Shown here piece after piece: positions 1 to 8,870 of a DNA stretch of 64,000 nucleotides. Each line of letters opens with the position of its first letter. Within the stretch, counting starts at the first letter, position 1. Made by a program: the position numbers and the translations under genes. The notes below the pieces were generated by a model, which did not search any database, had not been told where the DNA came from, and saw only the letters and a program-made list of their open reading frames with translations. Source of the DNA: Polynucleobacter arcticus. Its GTDB lineage: Bacteria; Pseudomonadota; Gammaproteobacteria; Burkholderiales; Burkholderiaceae. The stretch is taken from contig NZ_CP028940.1 in assembly GCF_013307205.1 (NCBI RefSeq), positions 725,692 through 789,691 of the forward strand, in the 5' to 3' direction.

Positions 1-2317
1 AGGACGATGGGTAACGAAGCATCAATGGAAAGCGACGCTCTCCTTCATACACGATACTAGCCTGCTTACCACCGATAGCGGTTTCAATGACCTCGTTGAC
101 ATCCGATACATTGATGCCATAGCGTGCGATGGCATCTCTATTGATCACAATGTTGAGGTAGTTTTGTCCAGAGGCCTGCTCAATACGCAAGTCGTTACTA
201 CCCTTCATCTTAGTCAGAATTTGACTAATTTGAGCACCTAACTTTTGGAGCATGACCATATCATCCCCAAAGATTTTGATCGCAACCTGAGAGCGTACCC
301 CAGAGACCATCTCGTCAACTCGGGCAGCAATTGGCTGTGAAATAGATAACTCAATACCAGGGAGTGTTTTTAACTTATTACGAATTTCTTGCGCTATTTC
401 TTCCTGACTCAATTTTCTGTCGCCCAAAGGCTTGAGCGTCACAATCGGATCAGACTCATTTGGCTGACCTGGATCCGCGGGAGACTCCCCTTTTCCTAAA
501 CGCGAGACTGCCATCTGAACATCTGGAATAGTCATGATGCGCTTAATTGCTTCAAATTCCAGCTTGATTGATTCATCCAAGGAAATATTGGGAGCACGAA
601 CAATCACCGGAGTAATTGCCCCCTCTTGCATCACCGGAATAAATGCCTTACCAAGTAAAACAAACCCCACCAAGCTGACAACCAAACCAATTAAAGAGCG
701 CTTCACCACTAACTTCGGATTAGCCAAACTCCAATGAAGCCAACGCTCGTAAGGCGCACGTAGGCGAGCTACTAACTTGGTGTCATCCTCACTACCCCCC
801 TTAAGGATGTAGGAGCATAAAACTGGTGACAAGGTAAACGATAGGATGAGAGAGATAGTCAACGCAATAGCAATCGTGATGGCCATTGGCGCGAACATTT
901 TTCCTTCCATACCCTCGAGCGAAAGGAGGGGCATGAAGACCAAGATGATGATGCCAACACCAAAGAGCACTGGAGTTCCAACCTCGGTAGCGGCCTCTAA
1001 AATAATTCGGTTCTTGGATTCTCCAGACTTTAAGCGCTCACCTAATTTCGCAAAGGTATTCTCGACCACCACCACCGATCCATCCACCATGATGCCAATG
1101 GCAATCGCAAGACCTCCGAGCGACATGAGATTGGCTGAAATGCCATAGCGGTTCATTACCAAGAACGTCAGGAGCGGTGTGAGGATCAGAGTAGCTACCA
1201 CGATAAGTGATGAACGCACATCCCCGAGGAATAAAAATAGCAAGATGACGACCAGAATGACGCCTTCGACTAAGACCTTAGCCACGTTAAACATCGCCGC
1301 ATTGACAAGATCTGTACGATCGTAAAAAGGCACAATTTGCAGGCCATCGGGTAGTAACTTGCCCTCATTAATTTCGGCAACCTTGAGTTTGATCCGATTG
1401 ACGACATCGCGCGCATTACCACCACGAATCATCTGAATAATGCCGGCAACACTCTCGGTGTAACCATTCTTGATAGCCGCACCCTGACGGACTTCACTAC
1501 CAATTGTGACTTCAGCAACGTTCTTTACATAAACCGGAATCCCCTTCACTTCTTTGAGAATAATTTTTCTAATGTCTTCTGGTTGGGTAATCAGGCCAAC
1601 TCCTCGAATGAGATATCGTTCTGCGTAAGTGGGCAGTTGGCCTCCACCAGAGTTTGCATTATTTCTGGCGAGTGCCTCATATACCTCGCGCAAACTAATT
1701 TGATAGTGGCGCAATCTTTCTGGATTGACTAAGACTTGGTATTCACGGGCATAGCCACCTTGGGTATTAATCTCTGCTACGCCAGCTACAGAGCGCAGCA
1801 TCGGTCGCACAATCCAATCCTGTATTGTGCGGCGCTCCTCTAGCTCCTCCACGGTTAACTGTCTATCTCCATCCGAAGGATGATCGAGTGTGTACTGATA
1901 GATCTCGCCCAAACCTGTTGATGGGGGCGCCATCACCGGCGTAATTCCCACGGGCATCTTGGAGGCAACTTCAATTAAGCGCTCGGTGACCAACTGCCGC
2001 GCAAAATACAGGTCTGTTTTTTCAGTAAAAACCAAAGTAATGACAGAGAGGTTATTACGATTAAGCGAGCGCATTTCAGTCAAACCAGGCAAACCGGTCA
2101 TTGCCAGCTCAATCGGCACCGTGACAAAACGTTCCACCTCTTCAGGTGAGCGGCCTGGCGCCTCTGAAGCAATCTGCACTTGTACATTGGTGACATCTGG
2201 GAAAGCATCTACCGATAAGCGTTTTGTCGCCAACAAACCAGCAACCATCAGCACAATCGCAATAATGACTACCAATAGCCTTTGCTTTAGTGAGAGACGA
2301 ACAATTTTCTCAATCAT
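1..2317 (-). CDS. Heavy-metal efflux RND pump, CzcA/CusA type (partial, 3' end outside window)
   Basis: Inner-membrane proton-driven pump of the heavy-metal RND family, the motor of a tripartite CzcCBA/CusCBA exporter. The ATG at 2317 opens a frame of about 772 codons running off the left edge; the family is usually 1,030-1,060 residues, so roughly the last quarter is missing. The N-terminus has the usual first membrane helix followed by the periplasmic porter domain (DAFPDVTNVQVQI). The central membrane block carries the typical GIMVDGSVVVVEN stretch near residues 405-420, which fits HME pumps. The metal cannot be assigned: no methionine-rich Cus signature was checked and the transmembrane charge network is only partly visible. 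It lies 5 bp downstream of the adaptor gene, so it is in one operon with it. Confidence 0.9.
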   Translation of the reverse strand, partial: MIEKIVRLSLKQRLLVVIIAIVLMVAGLLATKRLSVDAFPDVTNVQVQIASEAPGRSPEEVERFVTVPIELAMTGLPGLTEMRSLNRNNLSVITLVFTEKTDLYFARQLVTERLIEVASKMPVGITPVMAPPSTGLGEIYQYTLDHPSDGDRQLTVEELEERRTIQDWIVRPMLRSVAGVAEINTQGGYAREYQVLVNPERLRHYQISLREVYEALARNNANSGGGQLPTYAERYLIRGVGLITQPEDIRKIILKEVKGIPVYVKNVAEVTIGSEVRQGAAIKNGYTESVAGIIQMIRGGNARDVVNRIKLKVAEINEGKLLPDGLQIVPFYDRTDLVNAAMFNVAKVLVEGVILVVILLFLFLGDVRSSLIVVATLILTPLLTFLVMNRYGISANLMSLGGLAIAIGIMVDGSVVVVENTFAKLGERLKSGESKNRIILEAATEVGTPVLFGVGIIILVFMPLLSLEGMEGKMFAPMAITIAIALTISLILSFTLSPVLCSYILKGGSEDDTKLVARLRAPYERWLHWSLANPKLVVKRSLIGLVVSLVGFVLLGKAFIPVMQEGAITPVIVRAPNISLDESIKLEFEAIKRIMTIPDVQMAVSRLGKGESPADPGQPNESDPIVTLKPLGDRKLSQEEIAQEIRNKLKTLPGIELSISQPIAARVDEMVSGVRSQVAIKIFGDDMVMLQKLGAQISQILTKMKGSNDLRIEQASGQNYLNIVINRDAIARYGINVSDVNEVIETAIGGKQASIVYEGERRFPLMLRYPSS

Positions 2318-2322
2318 GCTAA

Positions 2323-3669
2323 TTATCCGCCGCTCAGCTGTCGCTTGCGCTCAGTATTCAGATGAAATGCACCATCGACCGCAATTTCTTGCCCCTCTTT
2401 GAGGCCAGAAATAACCGGACGATAGCCCTTCCCTTCCGGCCCTAACTTGACGGTCACCATGCGATAAGTATCGTCATCTTCGCGAATGAATACGTGGTCA
2501 TAATTATCTTCCCGAATTACTGAACTGACTGGCACTAATAATCGCTCAGTAGGTTGACTTTCAATCAACATGGTTGCCAACATACCGGGCTTGATTAAGC
2601 CATCTTTGTTAGGCACTTCCATTCTGACCACTACCGTACGGGTTTGCGGATTCACAATGGAATCGACGTGCGCTACTACGCCTTCCGTCTGCGCATTTTT
2701 GAGGGCAGGAATAATCAGAGTGACTTTTTGGCCTTTACGAATCAAATAGGAACTGCTCTCTGGAATTTCTGCTACAGCCCATAAAGAGCTCAAGTCAGCT
2801 ACTGTAAAGAGCGCATCTGCAGGCTGCACTACCTGCCCTTTGTTAATTTTCCGCTCAACAATTTCCCCGGGGATGGTGGCAATAACATTATTAATGGATT
2901 CAATCACGCCCGATTTTGCGAGGCGATCAATGCTAGCCTGATCCATTCCCTGTACTCTGAGCTGGTCATTTGCCGCCCGAAACTCGGCCTTTGCACTACT
3001 AGACTCCGCTTCGCGTCTTTGTAATTCAGCCAAAGCAATCACGTCTTCTTTAAACAAAATTCTGGCACGGTTGGCAGCTTGATCTGCTAACTGGCTGGCA
3101 CTTTTTGCTTTTAAATACGAGAGTTGGGACTGCGTTAATTCTGTGGATGTAATCTTTGCCAAGATGTCACCCTGCTTTACCATCTGACCAGGAATCGCTA
3201 GGATTTCAGAAACACGACCGGTCACATTTGCACCAATACGCGACAGAAATAGTTCATTGAAATCAATGCGACCAGACGCGCGCAGCTCTTCCACAAAAGA
3301 GCCGTTAGCTACCTTTCCATCAGCAATCATCTTGCGTAAATCGTCATTCACAATCACCACATTGGGGTCTTGAATAGACTTAATCATCGGACTTCTATCA
3401 AACACATTGAAGTAATTGAGGATGATCAGGAATAGAAAAAACCAAGGAAGATAAAAGAGACCCTTCTGTGTCCATTGGGGGCTCTTGTCGTATTGCTGCG
3501 CCACACGTGGCAAGTGCTCACTAAACCAGGTATGGGTAAAGGTATACAAATCATTTTGGGTTTTGACGACGGTGGCAGCCCAGTCCTGAGCATAGGCCTT
3601 GGCAACTGCCATATAGCGGGCGCAGAACTCTTTTAACTTTGCCGTCATTTCCGTAAACTCTTGCTTCAT
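2323..3669 (-). CDS. RND efflux periplasmic adaptor (CzcB/CusB-like membrane fusion protein)
   Basis: Periplasmic adaptor linking the RND pump to the outer-membrane channel. The 448 residues hold a barrel-sandwich (lipoyl-like) segment around residues 150-280, split by a helical hairpin with coiled-coil composition, then beta-barrel and membrane-proximal domains (SSLWAVAEIPESS, PGMLATMLIES). Unusually, the first ~70 residues are amphipathic and charged and are followed by one strong membrane helix (about 71-90) rather than a signal peptide or lipobox at the N-terminus, so the adaptor seems anchored in the inner membrane with a cytoplasmic tail. The ATG overlaps the stop of the upstream channel gene by 4 bp (ATGA), implying translational coupling. 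Confidence 0.88.
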   Translation of the reverse strand: MKQEFTEMTAKLKEFCARYMAVAKAYAQDWAATVVKTQNDLYTFTHTWFSEHLPRVAQQYDKSPQWTQKGLFYLPWFFLFLIILNYFNVFDRSPMIKSIQDPNVVIVNDDLRKMIADGKVANGSFVEELRASGRIDFNELFLSRIGANVTGRVSEILAIPGQMVKQGDILAKITSTELTQSQLSYLKAKSASQLADQAANRARILFKEDVIALAELQRREAESSSAKAEFRAANDQLRVQGMDQASIDRLAKSGVIESINNVIATIPGEIVERKINKGQVVQPADALFTVADLSSLWAVAEIPESSSYLIRKGQKVTLIIPALKNAQTEGVVAHVDSIVNPQTRTVVVRMEVPNKDGLIKPGMLATMLIESQPTERLLVPVSSVIREDNYDHVFIREDDDTYRMVTVKLGPEGKGYRPVISGLKEGQEIAVDGAFHLNTERKRQLSGG

Positions 3670-4931
3670 TGCTTTCCACTTTCAATTTTGGCAACCCACT
3701 CTGGGGTTGCTCTTAAACGCTCAATCTCAGTAACCACTGAAGCCAGATCAAACCTCGCCTTAATCAAATCATTACGAGCGATCCTAAAGGTTCTTTGCGC
3801 ATCTAAATACTCCAGCATTCCTCGCTCGCCATAGCGATAAGAGACCTCTGCAATGCGTCGTGCACTAGATGCCAGCTGAACAACCTCTTGATCCAGAATT
3901 TTGACTTGATAACTGGTGATCTGATAGAGCTTATAAGCCGTCTCCATCTGCTGCTCAAGGCTCTGGCTTTGGGCGTTCAATTGATTTCTCGCCTTCGATG
4001 CATTGGCCTCAGCCTCAGCAATTTGGCCACCCTTGAAGTCCCAAATTGGAATGCTCACCACCAAACCATAAAGGCGATCAGTAAAGTTGGGGTCGTTATA
4101 TTGCTGTGCCTTTACAGAAAGTTTGGGCAGTCGAGAGTTCTGCTCAAAACTCAGCTTAGATTCGGTAGCCTCCACTTCTGCTTTTGCCCTCTGCAAGTCT
4201 GGACTTTGTGCATGCAACTCACTTAACAAGATCGGCAAAGAGGGTAATGTCTCCATCTTGACGGGTAGCGTGACGACTTGATAATCGGCTGGTAAGTTAT
4301 GCCCAACTACCTGCCTCAGCTGACTTTTAGCCTGATCCACTCGGAGCTTGCTCGACTCAGTATTAATTTGCGCGTTCAAAAATTCAGTCTGCGCACGAAT
4401 CAGTTCAAAGCGTGCAGTCTCACCAACGTCATAACGTATTTGCATGCGATCACGAATCTGTTTTGTCAAACCTAAATCTTCTTCGGCAGCTTTTAATTCT
4501 GCATCACGACGCATCAACTCATAAAAGCGTTGCTGCACTCTAGAAATCATTTCTATTTCGAAGGCAATACGTGTTGCTTCTGCAGCACGCACATTGGCCT
4601 CAGCAGCGTTTACACGCGGAAACCGGGTGTACGGCATATCCAGCGGCTGGGTCACGGACCACGAAGAAACGTTGCCCGTTGTTAAGGGGCCCGTCGCTGA
4701 TCTTTGCTGGCCAGTATTCAATTCAAATTCTGGATTTGGGATGGCACGTGCTGTGGACAGCTGCCCTCTGATTGCCCTAGATTGATCTCTGGCGGCAAGC
4801 ACCTGAGGGCTGGAATCGAGTGCAATCCGAATTAATTCATTGACGTTGAGTGGTTTTTGACCTTGTGCATTGATTCCGCCTGAAAAAAATACACAGGCAG
4901 CTAATATCGACACAGGTTTTATATATTTCAT
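3666..4931 (-). CDS. TolC-family outer-membrane efflux channel (CzcC/CusC-like)
   Basis: Outer-membrane channel of the tripartite metal exporter. It has 421 residues, with a cleavable signal peptide (about residues 1-22, ending GGINA) and two repeats of long alanine/glutamine-rich helices typical of the TolC/OEP fold (AEANVRAAEATRIAFE, AEANASKARNQLNAQ). First gene of the operon; the order channel-adaptor-pump matches CzcCBA. No lipobox cysteine follows the signal peptide, so it is probably not a lipoprotein. No sensor kinase or metal regulator gene is adjacent within the window. Confidence 0.88.
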   Translation of the reverse strand: MKYIKPVSILAACVFFSGGINAQGQKPLNVNELIRIALDSSPQVLAARDQSRAIRGQLSTARAIPNPEFELNTGQQRSATGPLTTGNVSSWSVTQPLDMPYTRFPRVNAAEANVRAAEATRIAFEIEMISRVQQRFYELMRRDAELKAAEEDLGLTKQIRDRMQIRYDVGETARFELIRAQTEFLNAQINTESSKLRVDQAKSQLRQVVGHNLPADYQVVTLPVKMETLPSLPILLSELHAQSPDLQRAKAEVEATESKLSFEQNSRLPKLSVKAQQYNDPNFTDRLYGLVVSIPIWDFKGGQIAEAEANASKARNQLNAQSQSLEQQMETAYKLYQITSYQVKILDQEVVQLASSARRIAEVSYRYGERGMLEYLDAQRTFRIARNDLIKARFDLASVVTEIERLRATPEWVAKIESGKQ

Positions 4932-5290
4932 TAATGCAATTTTAGATAAAAATAGAATGAATCATTATCCTGTCTATACAGATGACGGGTCGGTAAAAAT
5001 TCTCGAAAAAAGGGCTTGAAGCACTGTTTTGACTGGATATTTTGCGGTTTGGTGCGGAAAAGTCACAGTACAAGCATTTATAAAAATTAAAACGGCCTTG
5101 CCTTGACGTTCAATTAACCTATTTAAAGAACCCTTCAGGCCTCATTGACGGCATTGAGGATCTATTTTTTGGCAGGCTACTTCACAGAATTCCCTTTCAT
5201 TAAAAACAAAAATCAGAATAACAAGGTAATTATTCAGAATAAAGCAGAATTTAAATGATATTAATTCAGTATTTACCTGAATATTTGCTA

Positions 5291-5314
5291 AAAAAATACC
5301 CTCAAAAGAGGGTA
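5291..5314 (-). terminator. Rho-independent terminator, minus strand
   Basis: TACCCTC (5297-5303) and GAGGGTA (5308-5314) form a 7-bp stem with a 4-base loop. On the minus strand it is followed by a run of T (complement of 5291-5296 and beyond). It lies far from the efflux operon start, so it most likely ends the mini-gene transcript. Confidence 0.7.
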
Positions 5315-5326
5315 AGAAAGAGAACT

Positions 5327-5356
5327 GCTGAGTTCTTCTGAGTTCTGCTGAGTTCT
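5327..5356. repeat. Three tandem 10-bp repeats
   Basis: Units GCTGAGTTCT (5327-5336), TCTGAGTTCT (5337-5346) and GCTGAGTTCT (5347-5356) are head to tail with one mismatch. An inverted half, AGAACT at 5321-5326, can pair with the first unit. They lie between the small ORF stop and its terminator. Confidence 0.85.
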
Positions 5357-5357
5357 A

Positions 5358-5438
5358 CTAATTACTTGTTGGTCCTAGAGTTTCAATAAGGAAATCCGGA
5401 CTCTTTTTATCTCCCCCAATTTTTTCCATGGATCCCAT
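5358..5438 (-). CDS. Candidate small protein of 26 (or 23) residues
   Basis: I do not recognise this ORF. The minus-strand frame from the ATG at 5438 reads MGSMEKIGGDKKSPDFLIET and then six more residues to a TAG at 5358. A purine-rich AAAAAGG at 5440-5446 is too close to the first ATG but well spaced (about 10 nt) for the second one at 5429, which favours a 23-residue product. The peptide is hydrophilic with no membrane segment. Support for it being real is the arrangement: promoter hexamers just upstream, and short repeats plus a strong intrinsic terminator just downstream, forming a compact unit of about 160 bases. It could also be a non-coding RNA with a chance ORF. Confidence 0.4.
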   Translation of the reverse strand: MGSMEKIGGDKKSPDFLIETLGPTSN

Positions 5439-5454
5439 GCCTTTTTATAACTTT

Positions 5455-5482
5455 ACTATAGGCAATCAGGCTTTTCAGTAAA
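5455..5482 (-). promoter_or_regulatory. Candidate sigma-70 promoter for the 5358-5438 mini-gene
   Basis: On the minus strand TTTACT (5477-5482) and TATAGT (5455-5460) are separated by 16 bp, a reasonable match to sigma-70 hexamers. Predicted transcription would start about 10 bases before the first ATG of the small ORF. The match is by eye only. Confidence 0.45.
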
Positions 5483-5522
5483 AGCAGAGATATATTGATT
5501 ATAATTTCGTAAAAACCTGATA

Positions 5523-6395
5523 ATGCAATATAACTATCGTCACCTTTACTACTTCTGGGTAGTCGCCAAAGAAGGCAGCATGTCTAAAGCTGCTGAGCGG
5601 CTGGATATGGCCATTCAGACTATTAGCGCCCAAGTACATGAATTAGAAAAATCCCTGGGCTACTTGTTATTTAAGCCTGCAGGTCGCGGTCTCGCTTTAA
5701 CTGAATCAGGATTTGCTGCCTTAGCAATCGCTGAGCAAATCTTTCTCCTCGGAGAAAAGTTGCCTGAAGCAGTCAGAGATGCGGCTATCTCTCCCAAAAC
5801 CAAAATTACAGTTGGTGTATCCGATGGCTTATCAAAGCTGGTGACCAGACAACTCCTTGAGCCTATCCTAGAAAAAAATGACGTTCAGTTGATTGCCCAT
5901 GAGGGTGAGTTTGAGGATCTCTTAGCTGACCTAGCATTACATCGACTGGATATTGTCTTGGCTGACCGGCCCGCGCCAAGCAATAAAAATTTACACGTAT
6001 ACAGCGAAGAGCTCATGAAATCCTCTATCGCTTGGTTTGGCGTCAATAAAGTATTAAAGCAAACTGAAAAATCTTTTCCAGAATGTCTCAATGATTTACC
6101 CATTCTTTTGCCAACGACCCATTCCAAGGTGCGCCATTTGATTGATCAATGGTTTGCAAAAAATGGTATCAATCCCCATATCGCTGGCGAATTTGAGGAC
6201 AGCGCCTTACTAAAGACTTTTGCAGCTAGTGGATTAGGTGTGTTTCCTGCGGGACAAATTATTGAAAAGAATTTGAAAGAGACTTACAACATGGATATGT
6301 TTGGCAGCTGCAAAGATATGTATGAATATTTTTATGCCATTCGTTCAGAAAAAAAGATTCAACATCCTTTGGTAGAAGCCATTATCAAGCGATAG
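5523..6395 (+). CDS. LysR-family regulator, NhaR-like
   Basis: Cytoplasmic LysR-type transcription factor of 290 residues, the usual length. The N-terminal winged HTH occupies about residues 5-65; its opening (YNYRHLYYFWVVAKEGSMSKAA) and the GRGLALTESG segment closely resemble Escherichia coli NhaR, the sodium-responsive activator of nhaA. The rest is the periplasmic-binding-like effector domain. It lies 22 bp upstream of the SbtA-type gene on the same strand, so it probably controls its own operon with the bicarbonate transporter as target. This is inference from position; the effector (Na+, pH or inorganic carbon) is unknown. Confidence 0.85.
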   Translation: MQYNYRHLYYFWVVAKEGSMSKAAERLDMAIQTISAQVHELEKSLGYLLFKPAGRGLALTESGFAALAIAEQIFLLGEKLPEAVRDAAISPKTKITVGVSDGLSKLVTRQLLEPILEKNDVQLIAHEGEFEDLLADLALHRLDIVLADRPAPSNKNLHVYSEELMKSSIAWFGVNKVLKQTEKSFPECLNDLPILLPTTHSKVRHLIDQWFAKNGINPHIAGEFEDSALLKTFAASGLGVFPAGQIIEKNLKETYNMDMFGSCKDMYEYFYAIRSEKKIQHPLVEAIIKR

Positions 6396-6417
6396 GCATT
6401 CAAGAAAAGACTCAATC

Positions 6418-7392
6418 ATGGCCAATTTTTTAGACCCCGCAATCTTATTTTTTATCTTTGGCGCATTCGCAGGTGCCGTCAAATCGAACTTAGAAATTCC
6501 GCAACCGATTTCTCGATTTCTTTCTCTTTACCTTCTGATGGCATTGGGTCTCAAGGGTGGCTTTGCTCTGCACAAATCCGGCTTCACCACTGAAATTGCA
6601 CTCTCTCTTGGCCTGGCAATCTTTCTCGCGATCCTAATTCCTTTGATAGGCTACCGAATTCTCAGGACCAAGCTCAATACATTTGATTCGGCAGCGATTG
6701 CCGCTACCTACGGCTCTGTGAGTGCAGTCACATTCATCACGGCCACTCAATACTTAAACCAATTTGATATTCCGTATGGTGGCCACATGGCTGCGGCAAT
6801 GGCGCTCATGGAGTCTCCGGCGATTATCCTGGCAATCGTCTTGGCAAATAAGGCGAGATCCTCCCATGCTATTCAGACTGAGACTCAATCCCAGCATCAG
6901 CCGGTAGGCCTATCTAAAATACTTCACGAGTCTTTTACTGATGGCGCGCAATTACTCCTGCTTGGATCGATGCTGGTAGGACTCGTGAGTGGTGAGGCCG
7001 GTCAGAAGTTAATGGCGCCATTTTCTATAGATCTCTTTAAAGGCATGTTGGCATTCTTCCTCTTGGATATGGGCCTGATGGCAGCCAGAAATTTTCAAGG
7101 CCTTAAAGGTAAACCACTGATTACTGTGCTGTATGCCATTGGCTCTCCACTCTCACACGCCCTCATCGCATTGGTACTCTGCAAACTCATTGGGCTGCCA
7201 CTTGGTAATACCATCTTGCTCATGGTGCTTGCTTCAAGCGCTTCCTACATTGCTGTTCCGGCCGTTCTACGCCATGCATTGCCCGAAGTCAATCCAGCGC
7301 TTTATATGGGAATGTCCTTAGGAATCACTTTCCCATTCAACATTATTTTAGGCATCCCCCTGTACGCGATGCTGGCTAAAATGGTTTTGTAA
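6418..7392 (+). CDS. sbtA: SbtA-type sodium-dependent bicarbonate transporter
   Basis: Inner-membrane protein of 324 residues matching the SbtA (formerly DUF897) family, which in cyanobacteria imports bicarbonate together with sodium. About ten hydrophobic helices are visible in two inverted halves, with the characteristic start (FLDPAILFFIFGAFAGAVKS) and a loop near residues 150-170 separating the halves. In heterotrophs it may supply carbon for anaplerotic carboxylation or act in pH/sodium balance. No SbtB (PII-like) gene is adjacent; instead a LysR gene precedes it and a DUF6671 gene follows after 33 bp. Confidence 0.85.
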   Translation: MANFLDPAILFFIFGAFAGAVKSNLEIPQPISRFLSLYLLMALGLKGGFALHKSGFTTEIALSLGLAIFLAILIPLIGYRILRTKLNTFDSAAIAATYGSVSAVTFITATQYLNQFDIPYGGHMAAAMALMESPAIILAIVLANKARSSHAIQTETQSQHQPVGLSKILHESFTDGAQLLLLGSMLVGLVSGEAGQKLMAPFSIDLFKGMLAFFLLDMGLMAARNFQGLKGKPLITVLYAIGSPLSHALIALVLCKLIGLPLGNTILLMVLASSASYIAVPAVLRHALPEVNPALYMGMSLGITFPFNIILGIPLYAMLAKMVL

Positions 7393-7425
7393 ATACGGGC
7401 ACCTACCTCAAACAATAATATTCAA

Positions 7426-8268
7426 ATGAATATTTTTTCAAATAGAACTGCTAGTCTTTTAACGAAGCATGGCAAAGAGCTTGTGCTAGATGAAGTCTTG
7501 CCTGCGGCAACCGGCCTCCAAGTCAAACTCACTACTGCTTACGATACTGACCTGCTTGGCACATTTACGTTAGAAACACCTAGGCATGGCAGTCAACTCG
7601 ATGCAGCCAGAAAGAAGGCTCAAGTGGGTATGGAGCTCTTGGGGACGGATTTTGGGCTCGCTAATGAAGGTGCCTTTGTCGCTGATCCATACACTGGGAT
7701 GTTGCCGTGGAACAATGAACTGGTCATTCTGATTGATCAACAACATCAACTAGAAATTACTGGCTTTTCAAGCGCGCCCGCTCAAAATGCGCACGCCTAC
7801 ATTAGTCATTGGGAGGGGTTGGAAAAATTTGCTGAGACGGCGCTATTTCCTTCGCACCTTCTCGTCATCAAACCAACAGACGAATATCACCCCAAATCAA
7901 TAAAGAATATTGGTACTCGGCAGCAGCTGAAAGAAGCATTTGAATGGGCTTCAGCGAACTCTAGCAAAGGCGTTATTTATGTTGAAAACGACCTTAGGGC
8001 GTTTGCCAACCCCACTCGCATGGAAAATATTCGCCAGGCGACCATCAATCTAGCCAATAAAATGAATTCGCTATGTCCAGCATGCCAGACTCCTGGATAC
8101 TGGATTCAGGATATTCAGCGTGGCCTACCCTGCAATGCCTGCGGTATGCCTACCGATCAAGAGATCACCAAAATATGGGGATGTCTCAAATGCCAATACA
8201 GCGATAAAGAAGCGGTCAAGACACTCCGCTTTGCCAACCCCTCTCAGTGTAAGCACTGCAATCCATAG
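7426..8268 (+). CDS. DUF6671-family protein with C-terminal zinc ribbon
   Basis: Protein of 280 residues resembling the uncharacterised DUF6671 family. The N-terminal ~200 residues are a soluble alpha/beta domain with conserved-looking stretches (TPRHGSQLDAARKKA, FVADPYTGMLPWNNELV). The C-terminal part carries paired cysteines (CPAC, CNAC, CLKC, CKHC between about residues 217 and 278), consistent with two zinc-ribbon knuckles. Function is unknown. It is the third gene of a likely operon after the LysR regulator and SbtA, 33 bp downstream, which suggests a link with bicarbonate or sodium physiology but does not prove it. Confidence 0.75.
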   Translation: MNIFSNRTASLLTKHGKELVLDEVLPAATGLQVKLTTAYDTDLLGTFTLETPRHGSQLDAARKKAQVGMELLGTDFGLANEGAFVADPYTGMLPWNNELVILIDQQHQLEITGFSSAPAQNAHAYISHWEGLEKFAETALFPSHLLVIKPTDEYHPKSIKNIGTRQQLKEAFEWASANSSKGVIYVENDLRAFANPTRMENIRQATINLANKMNSLCPACQTPGYWIQDIQRGLPCNACGMPTDQEITKIWGCLKCQYSDKEAVKTLRFANPSQCKHCNP

Positions 8269-8291
8269 TCAGGCAAGTTCGCTGATTGACG

Positions 8292-8870
8292 CTATTTCGT
8301 TTTTTTCGTTCTTGCAGAACTTTCTTTTTGGGCACCCTCTTTTTGCACGGCAGAAAACTGGCTCATGTTTTCAACGCTTTTCTCAAAGCTCACAAATGAG
8401 TCTGCCATTGCTGCCCGAATTAATTCAAAATTCTGGAGTGCGTTACTAAATGAGGCTTTGAACACAGAAGTGTAAGGCTCGGTTCCAGCTGGAGCATTTT
8501 GAGTGGCTTCATTCACAAAATGAATCAAATCCTGTTGCGACTCTTTAATCATGGACTCTGCAATGTTAGCGATCTCTTTATTTCCGCTAGCTAAAGCTTG
8601 AAAAAGTTGAGATTGATAGCCTGCGACTTCTTTCGCCGCCTCTTGCAAGACTTCAGCATGCACAAAATCAAATGCCGCTTTGGGATCTTGAGTTTTCATG
8701 AGCTCTGCGACTTTAGATTGCAGGCGAGAAGCAAGCTCCTGTGCGGCCTGTTGATTCAATTGCGCAATCGCCTGGGCGCTAGTTAATGCTACTTGACCGA
8801 CGGCCTTGACTGACTCAATCCCCTTAGTCTGATTTGCCATTGCACTGACATCAAATGGATTCTTGCTCAT
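8292..8870 (-). CDS. Phasin family protein
   Basis: Granule-associated protein that coats polyhydroxyalkanoate storage granules. It is almost entirely helical, rich in Ala/Gln/Glu, with the phasin core at about residues 25-140 and a Lys/Ser-rich tail. I take the ATG at 8870 (MSKNPFDV) because it has a good GAGGG ribosome site about 6 bases upstream; a further in-frame ATG lies 33 bases earlier without such a site. Length 192 residues, normal for the family. Convergent with the DUF6671 gene (23 bp). Confidence 0.88.
   Translation of the reverse strand: MSKNPFDVSAMANQTKGIESVKAVGQVALTSAQAIAQLNQQAAQELASRLQSKVAELMKTQDPKAAFDFVHAEVLQEAAKEVAGYQSQLFQALASGNKEIANIAESMIKESQQDLIHFVNEATQNAPAGTEPYTSVFKASFSNALQNFELIRAAMADSFVSFEKSVENMSQFSAVQKEGAQKESSARTKKTK

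Larger units (their letters stand above)
4932..5522. other. 590-bp spacer between the efflux operon and the LysR gene
   Basis: The spacer is AT-rich and separates two divergently oriented genes. Its right part contains a candidate minus-strand mini-gene (5358-5438) with promoter, 10-bp repeats and a terminator, listed separately. The left part (4932-5290) presumably holds the efflux operon promoter. I saw only short palindromes there, for example the 13-bp TTATTCAGAATAA at 5230-5242, and no convincing metal-regulator box. A plausible -10 (TATAAT) for the LysR gene lies near 5497 on the plus strand. Confidence 0.6.

Noticed and set aside
4940-4975. GATAATGATT stretch upstream of the efflux operon considered as a Fur box
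   Set aside because: Only one half-site matches; the second half diverges, unlike the clear boxes at 26852-26895.
5327-5356. Three tandem 10-bp units considered as a start of a CRISPR-like array
   Set aside because: Units are directly abutting without spacers and too short; this is a simple tandem repeat.
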